Assembly (NCBI RefSeq): GCF_014840935.1
Contig: NZ_CP062005.1
Location: 1,612,001 to 1,676,000, forward strand
DNA from: Halomonas sp. YLGW01
GTDB lineage: Bacteria > Pseudomonadota > Gammaproteobacteria > Pseudomonadales > Halomonadaceae
Direction: 5' to 3'
DNA: 64,000 nucleotides
The position numbers were made by a program, and so were the translations under genes. Each line of letters opens with the position of its first letter. Positions within the stretch are counted from its first letter, which is position 1. Below the pieces are notes generated by a model, which saw only the letters and a program-made list of their open reading frames with translations, was not told where the DNA came from and did not search any database. Of the stretch, positions 58,293 to 64,000 are shown piece by piece.

Positions 58293-59372
58293 ATGATGAG
58301 CGAGCACATGAAGGCTGTGGTCACCACCGGTACCGGTGATTACGACAAGCTGGACTATCGAGACGTTCCCATTCCCACGCCGGGACAAGGTGAAGTGTTG
58401 ATCAAGGTGCTGGCGGCGGGCATCAACAATACCGAGATCAATACTCGCCTCGGGTGGTACTCGTCGTCCGTGACGGATGCCACCGATGCCGTGGCCTGCA
58501 GCGAGGTCGATGCGCCTATCGAGGATGGCGGCTGGAATGCGCAGACCCCCTTCCCCTTCATTCAGGGTACTGACTGCTGCGGTGTCGTGGTTCAGGCGGG
58601 CCCCGGTGTCGCTCCCGGCCTGGTCGATCAACGGGTGCTGGTCCGCTCCTGCATGCGCACCCGGGGGTTCGAGCACTGGGACAATCAGTGGATGGGGTCC
58701 GATTTCGATGGCGCCTTTGCCCAATACGTCAAGGTGCCGGCAGGCGAAGTGTTTGCCGTCGAGTGCGACTGGTCCGATGCGGAGCTAGGCAGCCTTCCCT
58801 GCGCCTATGGCACTTCGGAAAACATGCTGGTTCGCGCCGAGCTGTCGCCAGGCGAGACGGTCCTGATTACCGGTGCGTCGGGAGGCGTGGGGTCGGCTAC
58901 CGTTCAACTGGCCAAGCGCCGTGGGGCCAGGGTCATTGCCGTGGCGGACGCGAGCAAGCATGAACGGCTCCGGGAGGTCGGCGCCGATCAACTGTTTGAC
59001 CGTGGTGCCGACCTGCTCGCGGAGCTGGGCGCCGAATCCGTCGACCTGGTGGTGGACAACGTGGCCGGCGCGCACTTCCCCGTCATGCTGAAGCTGCTCA
59101 GGCGCGGCGCTCGCCTGGTGTCTTCGGGGGCGATTGCCGGCCCGATGGTGTCACTGGACATGCGCGAGCTCTATCTCAAGGACGTGCGCCTGATCGGCAC
59201 CACGGCCTGGGACGCCGAGGTATTCCCGAACCTGGTGAGCTATATCGAGCGCAATGAGATTCGCCCGCTGGTCGCCAGGACCTATGCCCTATGCGATATC
59301 GTGGCGGCCCAGCAGGAGTTCCTGACCAAGCGACATGTCGGAAAGTTCGTGCTGCTCCCCTGGCAGGATTAA
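58293..59372 (+). CDS. MDR-family quinone oxidoreductase-like protein
   Basis: Protein of 359 aa with a GroES-like N-terminal part (PGQGEVLIKVLAAGINNTEINTR) and a Rossmann domain with ITGASGGVGSATVQLAKRRGARVIAV for NAD(P). The usual catalytic zinc ligands are not apparent, so it is probably a zinc-free reductase. AAGGGG lies 4-7 bp before the ATG at 58293. Substrate unknown. Followed by a strong hairpin shared with the convergent gene. Confidence 0.83.
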   Translation: MMSEHMKAVVTTGTGDYDKLDYRDVPIPTPGQGEVLIKVLAAGINNTEINTRLGWYSSSVTDATDAVACSEVDAPIEDGGWNAQTPFPFIQGTDCCGVVVQAGPGVAPGLVDQRVLVRSCMRTRGFEHWDNQWMGSDFDGAFAQYVKVPAGEVFAVECDWSDAELGSLPCAYGTSENMLVRAELSPGETVLITGASGGVGSATVQLAKRRGARVIAVADASKHERLREVGADQLFDRGADLLAELGAESVDLVVDNVAGAHFPVMLKLLRRGARLVSSGAIAGPMVSLDMRELYLKDVRLIGTTAWDAEVFPNLVSYIERNEIRPLVARTYALCDIVAAQQEFLTKRHVGKFVLLPWQD

Positions 59373-59405
59373 GGAGGGACGCCTCGTTCGGCGTTGAAAC
59401 AACAC

Positions 59406-59436
59406 GACGAGGCCCTGCCAATGGCAGGGCCTCGTC
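59406..59436. terminator. Bidirectional hairpin terminator
   Basis: GACGAGGCCCTGC (59406-59418) and GCAGGGCCTCGTC (59424-59436) form a perfect 13-bp stem with a 5-nt loop between two convergent genes. Confidence 0.85.
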
Positions 59437-59493
59437 ATGCGTGCGCCCCCGGGAGTCGAGCCCAAGGCGACCGGCATTGTGTCCTGTCTGCTG

Positions 59494-60798
59494 TCAGGGA
59501 TCGGCACGCCGCCCGATCCCCCGGTAGACGAGGCCGCGCCCCGCCACGTAATCGGGGTCGAAGATATTGCGGCCATCGAGGATGAGCCGTTCCTTCAGCA
59601 GTTGCCCCAGCAGACGCCAATCGGGATTCCAGTAGCATTTCCACTCGGTGACCAGCATCAGCGCATCGGCGTCCGTACAGGCCTCGTAAGGATCACCTTC
59701 ACAGAGCGTGAGCTGCGGATGATCCCCCACCGCCTCTCGCAGGGCGGGCAGGGCGGCCGGATCATGCAGGCGCACATGGATGCCCTGTGCCCACAGAGCC
59801 TCGAGCAGGGGGATCACCGGCGCATGATCGATGCGCGCCGTGCCGGGTTTGAAGGCCGCGCCCCAGATGGCGACGACCCGCCCCTCCAGCTGGCCCTGGA
59901 AGTAGGCCCACAGCTTGCGGAAGAGGGTCTCCTTCTTGTGCTCGTTGATGTCGAGCACCTGGCCAAGCAGTGCCGATCCGCGACCGCTGGCCGATTGGAC
60001 ATCCGCCAGTCGCATCAGGTCACGGGAGAAATTCGGTCCACCGAAGCCACAGCCCGGGTACAGATACTCGTAACCGATGCGGGGATCGGCCCCCATGCCC
60101 TGGCGGACATGTTCGACGTCGACCCCGAGGGTATCGGCCAAGCCGGCGATATCGTTCATGTAGCTGATGCGGGTCGCGAGCATGCCGTTGATGGCCAGCT
60201 TGCTCAGCTCGGCGGCGCGTCGAGGCATGCATTGGAAGACTTCGCTGCGCCGGTTGAAGGCGCGCAGCAGTTCGCGCACCTGCTCGGTGGCCTGGGCATC
60301 CTCGCTGCCCAGCAGCCAGCGCACCGGACGGGTGAAGACCTGCCAGGCACGCCCTTCCTCGAGCATATCCGGCAGAGCCACGGCGACCTGGCCGGCATGG
60401 CCCAGCAGCGATTCCAGCAGCTCGGTCTCCCCCACCGGAAAGGTCGAGTTGTTGATCACCACCAGCGGCGCCGCCTGGCTGGCCGCTAGCTCCTCGACGG
60501 CCTTCAGGGCCGACTGGCGCTGATCCGGCGCCAGGGCAAGCCACAGCACATCGACGTCGGCCGCCTCTGCGGGTACGTTCGCCCCTTGCTCTTCCTCCAG
60601 AACCGTCAGGGCTCCCTCGCGGCAGGCGGCCTCCAGCTGCGCGAGCAGCTCCGGCTCACGGGTCAGCCAGTCGGCCCGCTGGAGTATCGCCCAGGGCTGA
60701 TCGGGATGGGGCCGCCAGCTCACGCGATGTCCGACGCTGGCCAAGGCTGCCGCCGCCGTTGCGGCCGCAAGCTCACTTCCCTGTACGACAACGCGCAT
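59494..60798 (-). CDS. UDP-glucose dehydrogenase homologue lacking catalytic residues (probable pseudoenzyme)
   Basis: Protein of 434 aa with the overall three-domain layout of UDP-glucose/GDP-mannose dehydrogenases: K200 and N204 in ELSKLAINGMLATRISYMND, and YPGCGFGG, FKPGT in order. Key residues are altered: the catalytic-Cys segment GGSCFPKD reads GGPNFSRD, so the Cys is Asn256; NPEFL reads LPDML (142-146); the Rossmann GxGxxG reads GSELAA. Oxidation of UDP-glucose is therefore unlikely. It starts 3 bp after the galU stop. A regulatory or binding role in UDP-glucose metabolism is a guess. Confidence 0.82.
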   Translation of the reverse strand: MRVVVQGSELAAATAAAALASVGHRVSWRPHPDQPWAILQRADWLTREPELLAQLEAACREGALTVLEEEQGANVPAEAADVDVLWLALAPDQRQSALKAVEELAASQAAPLVVINNSTFPVGETELLESLLGHAGQVAVALPDMLEEGRAWQVFTRPVRWLLGSEDAQATEQVRELLRAFNRRSEVFQCMPRRAAELSKLAINGMLATRISYMNDIAGLADTLGVDVEHVRQGMGADPRIGYEYLYPGCGFGGPNFSRDLMRLADVQSASGRGSALLGQVLDINEHKKETLFRKLWAYFQGQLEGRVVAIWGAAFKPGTARIDHAPVIPLLEALWAQGIHVRLHDPAALPALREAVGDHPQLTLCEGDPYEACTDADALMLVTEWKCYWNPDWRLLGQLLKERLILDGRNIFDPDYVAGRGLVYRGIGRRADP

Positions 60799-60801
60799 GG
60801 C

Positions 60802-61692
60802 TTATTCCTCGGCGGCGTAGCGCTGCATCAGATCCTGGAAGCCGGCCCCGAACTTGGGGTGGCGCTTGGCGAAGGCCAGGATGGCCTCGAGATAGCCGAG
60901 CTGGTGGCCACAATCATAGGTAGCGCCCTGCATGCGATACGCCTGCACCCCCTCTCGAGCGATCAGGGTGTCGATGGCATCGGTCAGCTGGATCTCGCCG
61001 CCCGCACCGGGACGTGTCTCGGCCAGTAGCGGGAAGATGGCGCCCGGCAGCAGGTAGCGACCGATCACGGCAAGCGTCGAGGGCGCCTCCTCCACGGCAG
61101 GCTTTTCGACGACGCTTGCCATCGGGGCCGCCTTGCCCGCTTCGGGCGTCTCGCCGTCGAGATCCACGATGCCGTACTTGTGGGTCATGTCCCTGGGCAC
61201 GTTTTCGACCATGATCTGTGCTTGGCCGTTTTTCTCATACGCCTCGATCATGCCGGCCAGGTCGTTGCGCTCAAGGCCCTGGCCATCGACCAGCACATCG
61301 GGCAGCAGCACGGTGAAGGGCTCGTCATCGCCGATGATGGGGCGGGCGCAGAGCACCGCATGGCCCAGGCCCAGCGGCTCGGGCTGGCGCACGCTGATGA
61401 TCTTGACGTCATCGGGAATGATATTGCGCAGCTCCTCGAGCAGCTCGTGCTTGCCTTTGGCCTCCAGGGTGGTCTCCAGCTCGAAATGCTTGTCGAAGTG
61501 GTTCTCGATGGCGCCCTTGCTCGAGTGGGTGACCAGCACGATTTCCTTGATGCCGGCGGCCACGGCTTCCTCGACTACATACTGGATCACCGGCTTATCG
61601 ACGATGGTGATCATTTCCTTGGGAATGGCCTTGGAGGCCGGCAGGCAACGGGTTCCTAGTCCGGCGACGGGCAACACAGCCTTGCGAATCAT
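60802..61692 (-). CDS. galU: UTP-glucose-1-phosphate uridylyltransferase GalU
   Basis: Enzyme of 296 aa making UDP-glucose for lipopolysaccharide, exopolysaccharide and osmoregulated glucans. N-terminal KAVLPVAGLGTRCLPASKAIPKEM is the nucleotide-binding signature; EKP, IGRYLL and GGEIQLTDAI follow in order. It is upstream of, and nearly contiguous with, the dehydrogenase-like gene. Confidence 0.95.
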   Translation of the reverse strand: MIRKAVLPVAGLGTRCLPASKAIPKEMITIVDKPVIQYVVEEAVAAGIKEIVLVTHSSKGAIENHFDKHFELETTLEAKGKHELLEELRNIIPDDVKIISVRQPEPLGLGHAVLCARPIIGDDEPFTVLLPDVLVDGQGLERNDLAGMIEAYEKNGQAQIMVENVPRDMTHKYGIVDLDGETPEAGKAAPMASVVEKPAVEEAPSTLAVIGRYLLPGAIFPLLAETRPGAGGEIQLTDAIDTLIAREGVQAYRMQGATYDCGHQLGYLEAILAFAKRHPKFGAGFQDLMQRYAAEE

Positions 61693-61756
61693 GGCAGTCC
61701 TTTTGGTGTTTAGCGTTTGTCGAGGGTGAATTCAGCCATTATGACATAGCCAGGCG

Positions 61757-62818
61757 TCACGGGGTGGGCCGGGGAGATGCCGTCGCCAGCAGGTCGGCGA
61801 GACGCAGGCGATCCGGTGCTTCGATGACGCCCTTCTCGCAGACGATGGCGTCGATCAGCCCGGCCGGGGTGACATCGAACACCGGGTTGTAGACATCGAT
61901 GCCGACGGGTGCCACGGCTCTCTCGCCCTGGTGAGTCAGCTCCCGGGCGTCACGGGTCTCGATGGGGATGTCGGCGCCGCTCTCGAGGCTCAAATCGAAG
62001 GTGCTGGTCGGGGCCACCACCATCACCCTGACGCCGAAATGTCGTGCCTGTACCGCCAGGGCAAGGGTGCCGATCTTGTTGGCGACATCACCATTGGCGG
62101 TGATGCGATCGGCGCCGACGATCAGCCAGCCGATCTCGCCACGAGCCATCAACTGGGAAGCCGCGGAGTCCACGGCCAGGGTCACGGGAATCTGCTCCTG
62201 TGCCAGCTCCCAGGCGGTCAGGCGAGCACCCTGCAGCCAGGGACGCGTCTCGTTGGCATGCACCCGGCTGATCAAGCCCCGGTCCCAGGCCGTGCGAATG
62301 ACCCCGAGCGCCGTGCCATGGCCCCCGGTCGCCAGCGCCCCGGTATTGCAGTGGGTCATCACCGCCCCGGGGGCTTCGCGGGCCAGCAGGTCGGCGCCAT
62401 GCTCGCCCATGGCCAGGCAGTCGGCGAGATCCTGACGCTGGATGTCCCGAGCGGCCTCCAGCAGTGCTTCGACCGGTGCCGCCGCGGCATGGCGGTGTGT
62501 CTCGACGATGGCCTTCATGCGCTTAAGGGCCCAGAACAGGTTGATGGCCGTGGGCCGCGATGCCGCCAGCCGCTGGATGGCCGCGGCCATTGCCTCGGGC
62601 CAGTTCGGTCCCGTGGCCTGTTGCGCCGCCAGCACTACACCGTAGGCGGCGGTGATGCCGATCGCCGGAGCGCCGCGCACGACCATGGCGGTAATCGCCT
62701 CGGCGGCCGCGTCGGCGCTGTCGATCCTCAGCGTCTCCTGACGACTCGGCAGCCAGCGTTGGTCCAATAGCTCGAGAGTATCATCATCGCACCAGCGAAT
62801 CGGGGTCAGGGGGGCCAT
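61757..62818 (-). CDS. mtnA: S-methyl-5-thioribose-1-phosphate isomerase MtnA
   Basis: Protein of 353 aa of the aIF2B/MtnA family in the methionine salvage pathway. Motifs: VVRGAPAIGITAAYG, MTHCNTGALATGGHGTALG (catalytic Cys), and VGADRITANGDVANKIGT (catalytic Asp). The start at 62818 (MAPLTPIRW) follows GGAGAG; a 30-residue extension overlaps the divergent promoter. It is divergent from the MTA deaminase gene, giving a two-gene salvage locus. Confidence 0.93.
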   Translation of the reverse strand: MAPLTPIRWCDDDTLELLDQRWLPSRQETLRIDSADAAAEAITAMVVRGAPAIGITAAYGVVLAAQQATGPNWPEAMAAAIQRLAASRPTAINLFWALKRMKAIVETHRHAAAAPVEALLEAARDIQRQDLADCLAMGEHGADLLAREAPGAVMTHCNTGALATGGHGTALGVIRTAWDRGLISRVHANETRPWLQGARLTAWELAQEQIPVTLAVDSAASQLMARGEIGWLIVGADRITANGDVANKIGTLALAVQARHFGVRVMVVAPTSTFDLSLESGADIPIETRDARELTHQGERAVAPVGIDVYNPVFDVTPAGLIDAIVCEKGVIEAPDRLRLADLLATASPRPTP

Positions 62819-62892
62819 CGGGGTCTCTCCGGGGCAGGCAAGCATCAGTGTGAGCGGGTAGAATGGGGCCATCATACCGAAGGAGTGATGCG

Positions 62893-64000
62893 ATGCCATT
62901 TCAAGCACCGCGTGACGTCGAGCTCGTGATCGAGGCGCGCTGGATCCTGCCGATGAGTGATGGCCTGCCGACCCTCGAGCATCACGCCATCGCCATCGAT
63001 GCCGGCCGCCTGCTGGGCCCCTGGCCGATCGACGAGGCGTCGAACCATGTTCGCGCGTCGCGCACCCTGCGTCTGCCGCATCATGCCCTGCTCCCAGGGC
63101 TGATCAATGCCCACAACCATGCCGGCATGAGTCTGATGCGCGGCTTTGCCGACGACCTGCCGCTGATGACCTGGCTCAACGAGCACATCTGGCCGGCGGA
63201 AGCCGCGCATGTGAATCCGGACTTCGTGGCCGCCGGCACGCGGCTGGCCTGTGCCGAGATGATCGCCTCCGGCACCACTACCTTTGCCGACATGTACCTG
63301 GCACCAGAAGCGGTGGTCCCCGTGGTCGAGGAGGCCGGCATGCGCGCCCAGCTCTGCACACCGCTGATCGACTTCCCGACCCCCTGGTCCCGGGACTTCG
63401 AGAGCGGCGTTCGCCAGACCGAGGCGCTCAAGGCGCGGCTGGGAGATCATGCGCTGATCTCGCTGGCCTTCGGTCCCCATGCGCCCTATACGGTGGGCGA
63501 TTCCAGCCTCGCCCGGCTGCGGGAGGCCCACGAGCAGCTTGGCCTGCCGATCCAGATGCACGTCCATGAAACCCGCGACGAGGTCGAGCAGGGGCTCGCC
63601 AATGACGGCAAGCGTCCGCTGCGCCGGCTGTCCGACGCGGGCCTGCTCGGCCCGCATTTTCAGGCGGTCCACATGACCCAGGTCGATGACGAGGACCTGG
63701 CGCTGCTGAGGGAGAGCAACACCGCCGTCGTTCACTGCCCGCAGTCGAACCTAAAGCTCGCCAGCGGCTTCTGCCCGGTGGCGAGGCTTCAGGCCGCCGG
63801 CATCAACGTGGCACTCGGCACCGACGGTGCGGCGAGCAACAACGACCTGGACATGTTCGATGAAATGAAGACCGCGGCTCTGCTGGCCAAGGGCGTCAGC
63901 GGTGATGCCGCCGCCCTGCCGGCCATGGCGGCACTGGCCATGGCGACCCGCGACGGCGCCCGTGCACTGGGCATGCAAGAACGGCGAGGACAGCTCGCGG
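62893..64000 (+). CDS. 5-methylthioadenosine/S-adenosylhomocysteine deaminase (3' truncated by window)
   Basis: The frame opens at ATG 62893 after GAAGGAG and is still open at the window end, 369 codons on. Amidohydrolase of the TRZ/ATZ family: metal motif LPGLINAHNHAGMSL near the N-terminus, HVHETRDEVEQG, VVHCPQSNLKLASGF, and the metal Asp in VALGTDGAASNNDLDM. It deaminates MTA to MTI (or SAH to SIH), which in pseudomonads feeds MtnP and then MtnA. Divergent mtnA supports that route. The next nearby ATG (62888) is in another frame. Confidence 0.9.
   Translation, partial: MPFQAPRDVELVIEARWILPMSDGLPTLEHHAIAIDAGRLLGPWPIDEASNHVRASRTLRLPHHALLPGLINAHNHAGMSLMRGFADDLPLMTWLNEHIWPAEAAHVNPDFVAAGTRLACAEMIASGTTTFADMYLAPEAVVPVVEEAGMRAQLCTPLIDFPTPWSRDFESGVRQTEALKARLGDHALISLAFGPHAPYTVGDSSLARLREAHEQLGLPIQMHVHETRDEVEQGLANDGKRPLRRLSDAGLLGPHFQAVHMTQVDDEDLALLRESNTAVVHCPQSNLKLASGFCPVARLQAAGINVALGTDGAASNNDLDMFDEMKTAALLAKGVSGDAAALPAMAALAMATRDGARALGMQERRGQLA

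Overview
The window looks like a chromosome segment of a moderately halophilic gammaproteobacterium of the Halomonadaceae (Halomonas/Chromohalobacter type). The reasons are a complete ectoine operon (ectABC), a proVWX-type betaine importer with a good upstream promoter, GC-rich codon use, and gammaproteobacterial housekeeping genes (metH, nfuA, sufE, zur, gor, tamAB, sodB, galU, mtnA). The genus is inferred from gene content and was not tested by a search. No rRNA, tRNA, CRISPR array, insertion sequence or prophage body was seen.

Layout. 1-4041: the tail of a Pat-like acyltransferase, then proV-proW-proX with a promoter, an intercistronic hairpin and a terminator. 4079-7275: a tight leftward string arsC-like/wrbA/DUF2069/azlC/azlD/pdxH. 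7436-9192: a membrane-anchored gamma-glutamylcyclotransferase-like protein, smrA, then DUF934, which belongs to the leftward cysI operon (cysI at 9185-10837). 10956-15423: a GGDEF/EAL protein translationally coupled to a periplasmic binding protein, and a MATE exporter. 15519-20051: divergent metH and nfuA. 20185-23856: an accessory-looking patch with a KfrA-like coiled-coil DNA-binding protein, a tyrosine recombinase with all catalytic residues, and a CDF cation exporter divergent from its MerR regulator. 23948-25720: sufE, then leftward zur-hisI-yidD. 25807-29224: a three-gene retropepsin / Cys-less transglutaminase-like 7TM protein / ATP-grasp operon. 29384-33573: an RND pump and its adaptor. 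34042-35511: small genes. 35597-38032: ectABC. 38316-40485: gor and a beta-carbonic anhydrase.

40661-48777 is a five-gene peptide ABC transporter followed by a HypT-like LysR regulator and a PepQ-like prolidase, which suggests uptake and breakdown of peptides. 48848-50501: a YheT-like hydrolase and msrA. 50540-57301: a membrane-anchored coiled-coil gene followed by tamA and tamB. 57594-59372: sodB and a quinone-oxidoreductase-like MDR protein. 59494-61692: galU followed by a UDP-glucose-dehydrogenase homologue that has lost its catalytic cysteine. 61757-64000: mtnA divergent from an MTA/SAH deaminase gene that runs off the window.

The items most worth following up are the retropepsin/7TM/ATP-grasp operon, the KfrA-recombinase pair with its TTACGTAA repeats, the binding-protein-coupled c-di-GMP phosphodiesterase, and the galU-linked dehydrogenase pseudoenzyme.
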